Assembly (NCBI GenBank): GCA_025267735.1
Contig: CM046293.1
Location: 12,362,560-12,426,559, forward strand
Reading direction: 5' to 3'
DNA from: Mactra quadrangularis
Taxonomy: Eukaryota; Mollusca; Bivalvia; Venerida; Mactridae
DNA: 64,000 nt
Shown here: positions 44,188-55,024 of the stretch, piece by piece
Numbering within the stretch: position 1 is the first letter of the stretch
Layout: the number at the start of each line of letters is the position of its first letter
The notes under the pieces: generated by a model
Database searches by the model: none
Seen by the model: the letters and a program-made list of their open reading frames with translations, nothing else
What the model was told of the DNA's origin: nothing
Made by a program: the position numbers and the translations under genes

Positions 44188-44480
44188 TTTGTTTGTTTGT
44201 TTGTGTTGGGTTTAACGCCGTAGCAACACATTGCATAGGTCATATAACGGCGGTCAGTCAACCTATTCACTGTTTTTGGAAGGGATAAATCTCTGGATTT
44301 AGCTGTTAACTAACTACAAAGCGCATACTTCCGTCAGTGACTGACAACTGCCCTACATAATAAAGAATCATTTGTAGTACGGGGAATGGTCGCAGAAATA
44401 ATGTCATGACCAAGCTCCACGAAAGTATGCCCCGCCCGGGAATCGAACCCATGACCCCTCGATCAGTAGACTTGTGTGCT
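44188..44480 (-). repeat. tRNA-Lys-derived SINE with 13-bp target duplication
   Basis: Same SINE as 24598-24911 on the opposite strand, cut off inside the tRNA head. The 13-bp direct repeat AACGTCTGAAAGA flanks it exactly (44075+100=44175-44187 and 44481-44493), the signature of target-primed reverse transcription with a slightly incomplete 5' end. Confidence 0.85.
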
Positions 44481-45002
44481 AACGTCTGAAAGAAGTTAAA
44501 CATCACTTTTTCAGTGACCGCGTAATTGTTTTAGTTGTGACTAGTTTTTATAGCGAAACAATGAACCGCGTGTATTGGGTGCATAAATCTGCATAGGTAA
44601 GAGTTTATATAATCGTGATATGCAATGCTGCTGACATCTTATTTCAATATAGACGCCGCTAGCGTCGATGCAAATAAGATAAAATTATCAGTAAAATAAT
44701 AATCAGTTTTATAGAACGACAGTCCCTAATTGAGAAATAAATGAATTTGAATATTTGTTAGTATGAAATAATCGAATATCAGGTTTTGAGGAAAAGATTT
44801 ATTGCGCATGAAAAAATGTAATCATTTTGCTAATAAATTACCTTAGATAACAGAACATCGCTGTCGAAATGGAGAAAAATACAAAACGTAATTCATTTAA
44901 ATATTTGTATAACACAATTTGTCTTGATCAATGACATTGTTTATTTATTTTGAAACTATTAGAGAGAAACAACGTTGTATAATTGCTGAAGTACACAGCA
45001 GT

Positions 45003-45684
45003 GTTGAACCTCATTTTTCACAACCCGTGTTTTTCACAACTTGTGATAAACACGTACGCATTTTTCACAACTTGTGTGAAAAACACGTTAGCATACAAAA
45101 TTCATACAAGCATAGAAACGCATTTTTCACTACTTCAAATGTGACGAAAAAAGTGATTGAAAAACTTGAGTTTTTTGGTATTAACGCATTTTTCACACAT
45201 GTAATTTTTTAGTAGTAGTTTCTTTTTAAATGAGGTTTGTTACAACCCGTTTTGTAATTATAACCCGAATTGTAATAATTATTACATAACGGGTTATTAC
45301 AAACATACAGACGCATTTTGTATAAAACCCGAAATGTGATAAAGTGTCTAGTTGTATTAGTTTGATTATAAAATATAGTTTAATACTTTAAATTAATAGT
45401 AAAGAAAGAAAATAATGCTAAACGAGCAAACATTAATTCTCAAATAGACAAAATACTTACATTTTGCCATGTTAATTTGAAGATTTCGACAGAAAAACAA
45501 GTTGTCATATTTTATTGCAAACGAGTTATTACAAAATTGGCTTAACTTACCAACCCGTTAATAATAAATCTTTAATATAATTAGGGTTTTTATAACAAAA
45601 CAGGTTGTAATAAACGTGGAAAAAACTACGATCGTAATTTTTACAGGTTGTGAAAAACACGGTTTGTGAAAAATGAGGTTCAAC
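45003..45684 (+). mobile_element. Foldback element, GTTGAACCTC tips, TTTTTCACAA word array
   Basis: Both ends are GTTGAACCTCATTTTTCAC with CCGTGTTTTTCAC inside, inverted at the right end (45684). The interior has many TTTTTCACAACTTGTGAAAA words and, further in, AACCCGTT/AACGGGTTATTACA words. AT-rich, non-coding; a 93-codon frame at 44931-45212 runs through the repeats. Confidence 0.75.
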
Positions 45685-45908
45685 GTTGAACCTCATTTTT
45701 CACAGAACGCGTTTTTCACAACCTGTGAAAAACACGTTTGTGAAAAACGAGGTTCAAAATGGCAACTTTGCTCAATATGTATAGGTTATTAAACAGGGCA
45801 AGTGTGCCTTAAGGAAGATATCGGCACACTTGCTTAGGTATTGGCCCGAGGGCTTTAGCAAGTTTCACAAGTTGTGAAAAACACGGGTTGTGAAAAATGA
45901 GGTTCAAC
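45685..45908 (+). mobile_element. Second GTTGAACCTC element with nested GGCACACTTGC insert
   Basis: Begins GTTGAACCTCATTTTTCAC directly at the end of the previous element (CAAC-GTTG joint) and ends GAAAAATGAGGTTCAAC at 45908. Near 45777-45862 it holds a copy of the ATCGGCACACTTGC repeat found at 50802-51600. Confidence 0.7.
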
Positions 45909-46712
45909 AATGCTTCCATAACGAGCATAGGGCAGTTGCTAGCGACAATATAGGTGTTTGTACATCGAATTGTTGTTTGCCACTGTACATTGGTGTGATC
46001 AAGTGCAAGTTACGCGCACATTTATTGTTACTTCTATATTTATTGAGGGAAACTCTTACGAAACCCCTGTGCTCCGTAACGGCTATTTTGCGTAACAAGT
46101 ATTTCACATGCTATATGATATAATTTATGGAAGAAACAAACTGTTTTTGTTTTCGATATTCCTCTTTTGATCGCTTGAGCATGTTAAAAGCAAAATTAGG
46201 CCTTAGCACTAACAGTTACGGTATGTGTGTAAGAAAAACATATTTTAGTGCAGGTTCAGGATGAAGCATAAATCTGAAAAATTTGTGATGGATGACTTTC
46301 AGATTTTCAATTTTACAATTAATCTTACTTCCATTGACTCATTTATTTAAGTGGAAAGAAAAATGTTGATGTCTCTTTCATTAAGAATGAAAATTCATTT
46401 CGTTACGGAGCATAGTGAGCTTGTTACGGAACATAAATTGAAATAATAACGATTTACGTGATCATTGAATTAATTTGAATGCATTTCACATTATCACAAT
46501 ACTTTTACTACATAAACAGACTAACTGAACGTTTTCCAGGCTTATTCATGTATGATGAAAATTGATGAAAATTGTTGGGTCCGTGAAGATTTACATATTT
46601 GACACACCTGAATGTGTTTCAAATTCATAACAAAACAATACTTGTGAAACTAATTTATACAAAATTATGATCATAACAACAATACAGAACATATAATCTA
46701 TTTATTTCCAGA

Positions 46713-46777
46713 GTTGCCCGCAAGACTGAAGTAAGATATTTGGATTAAAGAGCGAGTTACTACAGTCTTGAGAGCAA
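46713..46777 (+). mobile_element. 66-bp hairpin element, copy 2
   Basis: GTTGCCCGCAAGACTGAAGT and ACTACAGTCTTGAGAGCAAC arms, loop with AAAGAGCGAG. It marks the left edge of duplication copy A. Confidence 0.7.
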
Positions 46778-47153
46778 CCCTCCTGTTATATGACATACTT
46801 CAATGTAATTATGTACCTTTCATGTTTTATGAACTAAAATTTTCTACGACCTTTATTCCGCCTACTACAGCATAAAATTAGGCTTCATTCAGCAATTGGT
46901 AGAATCCATGTATTGATGGATTAAAGTTATTGCTCCATAAAAATTTCGTTATAAAGTAATGTACGGTCTAATACATGTACAGCTTAAAGTAACCATAATA
47001 AACGTAAACATAACACTATTCATTTTAAAATATTCATAAGATTATATATCTCAATATGTCAATGCTACCTCTTAATACGTAAATATGTATAATATAAAAT
47101 AAAGATATATATTAAAAAATAAAATATAAAAATAAATAATTTTGCGTTTGCTA

Positions 47154-47242
47154 GGTTTCGAACCAGCGACCTCTTGAACTTTTCATGTCATATGCTTATT
47201 TCCGATCCTTCCCTTTAGCCGATTGAGCTATTTGGGTCCTAA
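47154..47242 (-). repeat. tRNA-like sequence in duplication copy A
   Basis: On the minus strand ATAGCTCAATCGGCTAAAGG resembles an A-box region and GTCGCTGGTTCGAAACC a B-box region, with an elongated middle. The acceptor and T stems pair poorly. It is repeated at 49667-49755. Confidence 0.5.
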
Positions 47243-47902
47243 AGGTCAGAGCCTGTAACAATAGTTAAATACTGTAAAAAGGACATTAAATATGCGGAAG
47301 ATAATTTTGAAAGATGAATCCTCAATTTAGTGAGTTGTTATCAAATACAAATAAACTGCACTATCAAATTCAAAAAAGCAATTAAATTGTGATAGGTAAA
47401 AAACGTATTAATGATAGTTATGAAATTTCAAGTAAAATAATCCCATGTACGATTTATTTGACATACTAATTAATTATGCAAAGCGCTATGATTTAACTGA
47501 AAACCTTGTAATTAATATTTTGTATATAGACCCATAGACGTTCATGTAAGAAACAGAACAGTTTTGCCTGTTCACTTTGTCAAGCGTTTTTTGGCGAAGC
47601 ATTTTACTGGCTCTGGTCGTTCCCAAACACCAAGTCATTCCTTTTTCTTAGAGAAGGGAAATTTGGCATGGTTACCAGAGCTGTTGATGTTTTGCTAGTA
47701 CTTGGTCAAACGCTTTGTTTTCTGCGTTCGTCATCGTGAGATGACGAAACAACCTGCATGAGTCGTGTATGTGGTCGCACGATCATGGCGCTCTATCCTG
47801 TCTCGCCACCCTATATTTAATGAAATAACTATATTGAAACGATTTAATATTTCTTTCATCTTGAAAAAAATATTAATGAATACATGTACACTTTAAAATG
47901 GA

Positions 47903-48100
47903 TTAATTTGCTATGTCCATTTCATACAATTCTGTACTTATTACCCTTTCGAAAAATTCATAATGTTTTAAATCCAACCTCCTATAATCGAAGACAGGAA
48001 GAGTGCCATGGTCAAAATGCAGTATTATGATAAACAAAAATATATTCAAAAATACATAAAATGAATTTCTACGCACCCGGGTCACGTCAGTGTAATGCAT
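47903..48100 (-). CDS. 65-codon ORF in duplication copy A, possible type II membrane exon
   Basis: The peptide starts M-H-Y-T-D-V-T-R-V-R-R-N, followed by a hydrophobic segment (F-Y-V-F-L-N-I-F-L-F-I-I-I-L-H-F) and a polar tail ending E-M-D-I-A-N. A short basic start plus one membrane segment resembles the first exon of a Golgi type II enzyme. It is 63 of 65 identical with the ORF of copy B, and both remain open. No splice donor was found near its end and no homologue is recognised, so a chance ORF in a recent duplicate is possible. Confidence 0.3.
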   Translation of the reverse strand: MHYTDVTRVRRNSFYVFLNIFLFIIILHFDHGTLPVFDYRRLDLKHYEFFERVISTELYEMDIAN

Positions 48101-48204
48101 TGCTTCTCATATTTAAAATATGCAAACAATATGAAACCATTAAAATAGTTTTGTCGGAAAAATATTGGCATTTTGAGAGAGGTCGATCGAGGAAGTTATA
48201 ACTT

Positions 48205-48660
48205 TACCATCGGACTTACCTCGGCGATCTTCTATGCAGATTAATCTCGGATATCATAAGGTGAAAAAGTAGATCTACGAAGTTAGTTTCTGTAGTAATG
48301 TAGTCTTAACTGCACAGAAATATGACGTGTGAGACGTTGTTCTGATGTGATGATGAGATAAACGTGTAACAAGGTTATTATTAAATGCTGACATGCAAAT
48401 GACAAATGGACGTGTTTCTATGTATATAGAGACAGTCCAGGGCCATTTGCTATGACTTCTGAATGTTGTTTGTATAGCTAATTAGTAATCTAGCATACAC
48501 ATTTTTTAATAATATTGATTTTATACGTCGATGTATAAACAACTTGCCAGGGAGTTAATCGTCGGACCTTATAGACTGGTAGTATTTCTACAACGTCTGA
48601 TTTCCGAGGTATATCTTCGTAGATGATCGCCGAGGTTGTTCCAAATGATAACTTAGCCAA
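48205..48660 (+). repeat. Dispersed fragment of the tandem unit
   Basis: Collinear with about 3150-3760 (GGATATCATAAGGTGAAAAA, AGTAGATCTA, TGTGAGACGTTGTTCTGAT, GGCCATTTGCTATGA, TGATTTCCGAGGTATAT, GATGATCGCCGAGGTTGTTC). It sits between the two copies of the 1.4-kb duplication. Confidence 0.65.
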
Positions 48661-48802
48661 AATTTTCAAATATTATCGGTCGTTTTCAGTTCCTCTGTTC
48701 GGTTAACATGTGGTATTGTATTTTATTTCGTATTCACGGTTCCATGTTCTAACAGAAACCAACATCTTATTATAGTTTATAATAATACTTTTTAATATAT
48801 CA

Positions 48803-49016
48803 TGCTTGTTTGTTTGATTGTTTGTTGGTTTTAACGCCGTGGCAACACATTGTATAGGTCATATGACGACGGTCAGTCAACCTACTCACTCCTCCTGGAA
48901 AGGTTAAATCTCTGGATTTAGCTTTTAACCGACTACTAAGTACACACAACGTCAGAAACTGACAACTGCCCTACATAATTAAAAATCATTGGTATGAGGG
49001 AGAATAGCCGTAGAAA
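48803..49016 (-). repeat. tRNA-Lys-derived SINE, body only
   Basis: Matches the 3' two thirds of the SINE (GTTTGTTGGTTTTAACGCC, GTCAGTCAACCTACTCACTC, CAGAAACTGACAACTGCCC); the tRNA head is missing. Confidence 0.7.
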
Positions 49017-49331
49017 GGCTTGGGCTAGCTATTTAGGGGCGCTTGTCTATTTCAGAGACATGACTTGTTATCCATTGTTGTTCACTGTCCAAACAATGCA
49101 GTTTTGGCTGCTCAACTAATATTGTTTTACCTGAGTTCCTACGAACTGTGAAAAAATAGGTTGAATTATATTCTGTGGAAATGAGGAATATTTTAAATGA
49201 AAAAGAATGACTTTTTATCATTATTGTTTTATCATTATATTTATACTATAGATCTACAATGTTATAAAGATATCTTACGTTTATATAAAAAATGTCCTCT
49301 TTATCAGTATGATTGTAGGTTTATTTCCTGA

Positions 49332-49397
49332 GTTGCCCGCAAGACTGAAGTAAGAGCTTTGGATTAAAGAGCGAGTTACTACAGTCTTGAGAGCAAC
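49332..49397 (+). mobile_element. 66-bp hairpin element, copy 3
   Basis: Nearly identical to 46713-46777. It marks the left edge of duplication copy B. Confidence 0.7.
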
Positions 49398-49666
49398 CCA
49401 CCTTTTATATGATATACTTTAATGTAATTATGTACCTTTCATGTTTTATGAACTAAAATTTTCTAAGATCTTTATTCCGCCTACTACAGCATAAAGTAAC
49501 CATAATAAACGTAAACATAACAATATTCATTTTAAAATATTTATAAGATTATATATCTCAATATGTCAATGCTACCTCTTAATACGTAAATACATTTAGT
49601 ATAATATAAAATAAAGATATATATTAAAAAATAAAATATAAAAATAAATATTTTTGCATTTGCTAG

Positions 49667-49755
49667 GTTTCGAACCAGCGACCTCTTGAACTTTTCATGT
49701 CATATGCTTATTTCCGATCCTTCCCTTTAGCCGACTGAGCTATTTGGGTCCTAAA
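49667..49755 (-). repeat. tRNA-like sequence in duplication copy B
   Basis: Duplicate of 47154-47242 with one visible change (CGACTGAGC for CGATTGAGC on the plus strand). Confidence 0.5.
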
Positions 49756-50415
49756 GTTCAGAGCCTGTAACAATCGTTAAATACTGTAAAAAGGACATTA
49801 AATATGGGGAAGATAATTTTGAAAGATGAATCCTCAATTTAGTGAGTTGTTATCAAATACAAATAAACTGCACTATCAAATTCAAAAAAGCAATTAAATT
49901 TTGATAGGTAAAAAACGTATTAATGATAGTTATGAAATTTCAAGTAAAATAATCCCATGTACGATTTATTTGACATACTAATTAATTATGCACAGCGCTA
50001 TGATTTAACTGAAAACCTTGTAATTAATATTTTGTATATAGACCCATAGACGTTCTTGTAAGAAACAGAACAGTTTTGCCTGTTCACTTTGTCAAGCGTT
50101 TTTTGGCGAAGCATTTTACTGGCTCTGGTCGTTCCCAAACACCAAGTCATTCCTTTTTCTTAGAGAAGGGAAATTTGGCATGGTTACCAGAGCTGTTGAT
50201 GTTTTGCTAGTACTTATTCAAACGCTTTGTTTTCTGCGTTCGTCATCGTGAGATGACGAAACAACCTGCATGAGTCGTGTATGTGGTCGCACGATCATGG
50301 CGCTCTATCCTGTCTCGCCACCCTATATTTAATGAAATAACTATATTGAAAACGATTTAATATTTCTTTCATCTTGAAAAAAATATTAATGAATACATGT
50401 ACACTTTAAAATGGA

Positions 50416-50613
50416 TTAATTTGCTATGTCCATTTCATACAATTCTGTACTTATTACCCTTTCGAAAAATTCATCATGGTTTAAATCCAACCTCCTATAA
50501 TCGAAGACAGGAAGAGTGCCATGGTCAAAATGCAGTATTATGATAAACAAAAATATATTCAAAAATACATAAAATGAATTTCTACGCACCCGGGTCACGT
50601 CAGTGTAATGCAT
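50416..50613 (-). CDS. 65-codon ORF in duplication copy B
   Basis: Same as the copy A ORF, with N for K and D for Y (L-N-H-D in place of L-K-H-Y). The same caveats apply. Confidence 0.3.
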   Translation of the reverse strand: MHYTDVTRVRRNSFYVFLNIFLFIIILHFDHGTLPVFDYRRLDLNHDEFFERVISTELYEMDIAN

Positions 50614-50801
50614 TGCTTCACATATTTAAAATATGCAAACAATACGAAACCATTAAAATAGTTTTGTCGGAAAAATATTAGCATTTTGAGAGAGGTCGAT
50701 CGAGGAAGTTATAACTTTACCATAAGCGCTCGTTACAACATAAATGTGATTATTATTCTATCTTTTATACGTTCAAAATATCGTTATGTACAGATCGTTA
50801 A

Positions 50802-50955
50802 ATATGTAGAGGTTATTTAACAGGGCAATCGTGCCTTAAGGAAGATATCGGCACACTTGCTTAGGTATTGGCCCGATGGCTAATGCCGAGGAAAGAGTGC
50901 CGATATCGACTTAAGGCACACTTGCCCTGTTTCATAACCTTTTTATTGCATATGT
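50802..50955 (+). mobile_element. Palindromic GGCACACTTGC element, intact copy
   Basis: Inverted ends (GGTTATTTAACAGGGCAA and TTGCCCTGTTTCATAACC) enclose ATATCGGCACACTTGC and GTGCCGATATCGAC words, so nearly the entire 150 bp folds as one stem. ATATG lies at both outer edges. Confidence 0.7.
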
Positions 50956-51239
50956 TGATCAATGCATGTAATGACGATTTTTCTACAACAAAAGTAGATC
51001 TACACTAGCTTTTTCTTGGTGTAACGCGCTATTTTGCACGTTGACGTTACGTCACATGTTTTGTTTTTTCAACGCCGAAACGTTGAAATCTAATGAACGC
51101 TTGTTATAAAACGCAATTCTGGTTGTTGATTATCTCATTCATTTTTTTATATGAAACAACACACGTCGTAAAATTGAATAGCTTCTTGTTGCTAATTACG
51201 TACGAATTTAACGTGCGGAAAGTCTGTCGTTGTTAAACT

Positions 51240-51610
51240 GCAGGTGCGTATTGACCAGAAGTTGCCTCAATATCGATTTTTGGCACACTAGGAAGTGAGC
51301 CAAATATCGATATTTTGGCACACTTGCTCAATACTGGAATGTATTGCCTACATTGAGACTATATTGGCGCAGTTTCTCGTCGATTTTGTTACTATTTATA
51401 GTAACATATGCAATAAGTATAGGTTATTAAACAAGGCAAGTGTGTCTTAAGGAAGATATCGGCACACTTGCTTAGGTATTGGCCCGAGGGCTTGCTCAAT
51501 ACCGGAATGTATTGCCCACATTGAGGCTATATTGGCGCACTTCCACGTCGATTTTGTTACTATTTATAGTTACATATGCAACAATGGAATATATTGACCG
51601 CCTCGAGGTT
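51240..51610 (+). repeat. Degenerate array of the GGCACACTTGC element
   Basis: Contains at least one further left half (AAACAAGGCAAGTGTGTC, ATATCGGCACACTTGCTTAG at about 51420-51490) and repeated GAATGTATTGCC, GCTATATTGGCGCA and TTTGTTACTATTTATAG segments, twice each in direct order. Confidence 0.6.
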
Positions 51611-51954
51611 TTATCGGCACACTTTCACAGCATTTTTGTTACTATCCATGCAAAATATAAATTCCAGTATTAAGCGAAAATAAAAAATCTGACAATGAAA
51701 TTTGTACCTCTGAAATTGACCACTGTGTTACAATTCACAAGATATAACTAACTAATATCAAATGTTTGCATAATAAAGATACAATGACCTTTACTTTTAT
51801 ATATCAATTATCTATGCTGTAATCATATTTATTTAAGTTTAATATGCATGCATCTTCCCAACATTAAGCTTTTTTACCAAAGTTACATGTATATCTCACC
51901 AAAATATGAAATACTGTAGAATTTTCATGTTGCCATCGATGCATAATAAATGAA

Positions 51955-52325
51955 TATTAGTGTCAGGGCGTACAATGGGTTGTGTGCTTCATGCTACGTC
52001 CCCCAAGGAGTCGCTAGTTTGAATCCCTCTCCTCCACTTAAACGACCAAGGCTCGACAGAAGTTGCTATGGACATAAATGTTACCATGGATATTCGTGCT
52101 GTGCTTGGGCAGCTGATACAAACCTTGTGAATACGGACATTATAACAGTACCATGGGATGTATGTGCTTACTATGTAACTTAAGGTGGCTTCTCTATGTT
52201 CTAAAGTGGTTGCTTGTACGTAAAGGTAGTAAAATAAGGTACAATACTGGCTTGTTGAACACCTTAGGGTAGTTGGGACATCTTGCACTCATGTTGCGAT
52301 GTAAACCATTTAAATAAAATATTTG
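51955..52325 (+). repeat. Possible tRNA-derived SINE
   Basis: An A-box-like stretch (GGGCGTACAATGGGT), a B-box-like AGTTTGAATCC about 45 bp later, an unrelated body and an A-rich end (AAATAAAATATTTG) are arranged as in a SINE. No second copy was found in the window. Confidence 0.4.
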
Positions 52326-52387
52326 AAAAAAATGAAACATTAATGTTGTTTATTATATACTTTAAAATATACTATGATATTGACCAA

Positions 52388-52590
52388 TGTTGTGAAAATT
52401 GCGTTAGGACTAAAAATCGAAAAAATGTCTAACGTAATTTTCACATTGCTCATTTGTGAAAAACGCGTACGCAATTTTCACAACTTGTGTAAGTTACTAA
52501 CGTGTTTTTCACAAGTTGTGAAAAATGTCTAACGTAATTTTCACATTGCTCATTTGTGAAAAACACGGGTTGTGAAAAATGAGGTTCAAC
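52388..52590 (+). mobile_element. Third GTTGAACCTC element, left tip missing
   Basis: Same word array (TTTTTCACAAGTTGTG, ATTTTCACATTGCTCATTTG twice) and the same right tip GAAAAATGAGGTTCAAC ending 52590. The left side starts in array sequence without the tip. A MULE-like MITE follows two bases later. Confidence 0.65.
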
Positions 52591-52602
52591 ACAGCAGAAA
52601 CC

Positions 52603-52998
52603 CACTCTCCGTAAACAGATATCCTGTAAAGCGTTGTCGTACAGGCTCTCTACTTTCTCCGTTGAAGGTCACGTCGAGATGAACTTTGTCGACCAATCAA
52701 TGCGTAGCTTTCATCTAGACGAAAACCCTATTAAACACATTTTGATTTAGTAATTTCTATTTTTAGACCAAGGTTTGCATGCTTATTTAACAGCAGTATT
52801 ATTCACAGTCTGCGATTGGGCAGCTCATTTCAAATTGCGTGACGTAGGCGATGTAAACAAGTTATGTATCATAACAATTTCGTCATGAATATTATGATGA
52901 GAAAAGGTCACCTGAACGTGACTTTCGTTTGTAAAAGGCCAGATCTAAATTAGCGAGTATGCGAGTGTAAAATTTTAGATCGGGTTTTAATCAGATTG
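52603..52998 (-). mobile_element. MULE-like MITE, copy 3
   Basis: Reverse-oriented homologue of the copies at 4477 and 23612, flanked by AGCAGAAACC at 52593-52602 and 52999-53008. It starts CACTCTCCG (diverged CAATCTGCG) and ends CAGATTG. It inserted right beside a TTTTTCAC word-array element. Confidence 0.8.
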
Positions 52999-53085
52999 AG
53001 CAGAAACCCTGAGAGAATTTATTTTCTTCTGTCAAGTAATTGTAACTGGGTATTTTTGGCTATTCTAAAAAAGTATTCTCAATGT

Positions 53086-53276
53086 TCCTGAAAAAAGCTA
53101 AATCTCTGCATTACTACTAGGCCCAAGTCAGTGACTGGCTACTGTCCTACATGATTTAAAATCAGTGGTAAGAGGGCGAATGACCGTATAATTCATTTCG
53201 TGACCAAGCTCCACGAAAGTATGCCCGCCCGGGAATCAAACCTTCGACCCCTAATTCAGTAGATTAATGTGCATGT
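53086..53276 (-). repeat. tRNA-Lys-derived SINE, 3' end missing
   Basis: Contains the body segment GTCAGTGACTGGCTACTGTC and a head remnant (CCCGCCCGGGAATCAAACC on the plus strand). The tail region with the GTAGCAACAC segment is absent. Confidence 0.65.
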
Positions 53277-53549
53277 AAAGTCAAATATAAAACACAGTTG
53301 ACTATGATTGATAAAGAGATAATTTTGGATATCGAAATAGTAACTTTGAACTCTTACAATCATTCAAAAAAATCCTTCCAACAGTACTTTCAGTACTTTG
53401 ATTGTCTAATGGGTGCATGAACAAATTTCACATTCATAATCGATCACATTCACGGTGTATAAACGAAAACGAAACTGTACGATCGCTGTTGATCGGTATT
53501 TTATGATTTTCCTCTATACCCAACCTAAACACTGAAAATTGAAGTAAAA

Positions 53550-53690
53550 TAAGATTAAATTCTGTACGATGTCTGTTGATGTGATGTAAAATGATGTGTA
53601 CGACGTCTGTTGATGTGCTTGTCCGACTACTGTTGATGCAAATTTTTGATTTGTTACATTCTGTACGATGTCTATTGATATTAATTTATG
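53550..53690 (+). repeat. Degenerate tandem repeat of TGTACGATGTCTGTTGATG
   Basis: At least four irregularly spaced, partly diverged copies (near 53563, 53597, 53622 as a decayed unit, and 53663). No coding meaning. Confidence 0.6.
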
Positions 53691-54105
53691 ATAATATACT
53701 TGTTTCTTTATCATTTCCGCCACCGAAGTAAACAAGTAGACCATGTTGTGAAGATGTGCATAAAGAATATAAATTCTGGTAGAATTTTAGATAAGGGGGA
53801 TATTTCACTTTAATTTTGGACAATAACAATTGTAAGCTTGAGAGCAATAGATACACAAACATTTTCATACACTGACCACAAAGAAGTATACAGTCCATTA
53901 AATTTTATTTTTTCTGCATTATATAGTATTTTATTATCTTCACTTTTGCTTTTGTAATTTTATTTTACATAGTGGAAAAAACAAGCTTAACATTTATTTA
54001 TATTTCAATACAATAACAACAAAATCAATACAATTTAATTATCAAATTTCAATCAAAATTACAGGAGAGGTCCACGACGGCAATACAAATAACATTTAAA
54101 CACAG

Positions 54106-54190
54106 TTAGTATTTGGTGTAACCCCCTACAACAATCCTGCGTGGCATACCTCTAACCAGCTTCTGGTACTTCTCCACAGTGGTTCTGGAC
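54106..54190 (-). pseudogene. Tc1-like transposase, C-terminal remnant
   Basis: In one frame the minus strand encodes T-T-V-E-K-Y-Q-K-L-V-R-G-M-P-R-R-I then V-G-G-Y-T-K-Y and a stop. The S/R-M-P-R-R and G-G-x-T-K-Y-stop ending is characteristic of Tc1/mariner-family transposases. A short deletion has removed residues between the two motifs, and the catalytic DDE region upstream is gone. Confidence 0.65.
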
Positions 54191-54288
54191 TAGTCCGATT
54201 AAAGATTAGCTTCCAGCTCTGTAAGGTTAAAGAAAAAATGTTTAACTTGGGTCAAATAGGCAAAAGTGTAATGCACTTGGCTTCAGGT

Positions 54289-54400
54289 TCAATCTGATAA
54301 TAACCCCAATCAAATTTCCGCTTGCATACTCGCTTATCCTGGACAACAACGCCCTACTGGATATCTGTCTACGAAGATTTTTTAAGGTCAAAACAACAAT
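54289..54400 (+). mobile_element. Internally deleted relative of the MULE-like MITE
   Basis: Shares TCAATCTGATAATAACCCC...CGCTTGCATACTCGCT with the left end and CTACTGGATATCTGTCTACG with the right end of the 400-bp family, with the middle missing. Confidence 0.5.
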
Positions 54401-55024
54401 GAAAGTGAAAGAAGAAAGAAAATACTACGCAAAACCTCACCTTGTTACTCCCTTTCTTCGGCAAACTTGACAACAAGCTCCCTTTGCTGGAACTTGGCCG
54501 CACACTCAACCCTCTGTTCAATTGTTAGTCACATTATCACTTTTCTTCTTGAAAATAATTGTCAGGAAAAGTTAATAACTACCAATACCATTATCTTAAG
54601 GCATTTCATTCATTTGATGAGAACCAAAGTAAACAAAATTTTAATTCCCCCTCATAGCAGAATACTGAAAAAAAATCCTTCCAACCTATGAAATTGTGTA
54701 CCGTAAGACAATTACCCCTTATTTTTTTTAATTTAATATACTCCTTTAATGGACAGTTATCTCCCTTCTTAAAATGTAATGTTTCGGCCTTCCCATGCAG
54801 AAAAACTGATGTTTGGTCATATTTTGTCTGTAAAATTAGTTTTAGACACTGTATACTTTAATTAGGTGGTAACAAACAAAGGGTACGAAAGTACAATTAA
54901 GTTAAATATAACGTGTTTTATGAATTATGCATTGCCTTAGATAGTGGTACATGACTAAACTCTTAAAACGCAATAATATCATATTAAATCACACAATTAA
55001 ATCAAACGAAGTCGTACAATACTT

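Larger units (their letters stand above)
46713..48203 (+). repeat. Direct duplication, copy A
   Basis: About 1.49 kb nearly identical to 49332-50722 except for about 115 bp present only here (near 46877-46990) and scattered substitutions. It starts with the 66-bp hairpin and includes a tRNA-like sequence (47154-47242, minus). It also includes a 65-codon minus-strand ORF (47903-48100) preserved in both copies. Identity of the carried sequence is not recognised. Confidence 0.85.
49332..50722 (+). repeat. Direct duplication, copy B
   Basis: Same content and orientation as copy A, 1.1 kb downstream of its end, with the tRNA-like sequence at 49667-49755 and ORF at 50416-50613. The few differences suggest a recent event. 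Confidence 0.85.

Noticed and set aside
47154..47242. Functional tRNA gene
   Set aside because: A- and B-box-like words exist, but acceptor and T stems do not form and the spacing is too long.
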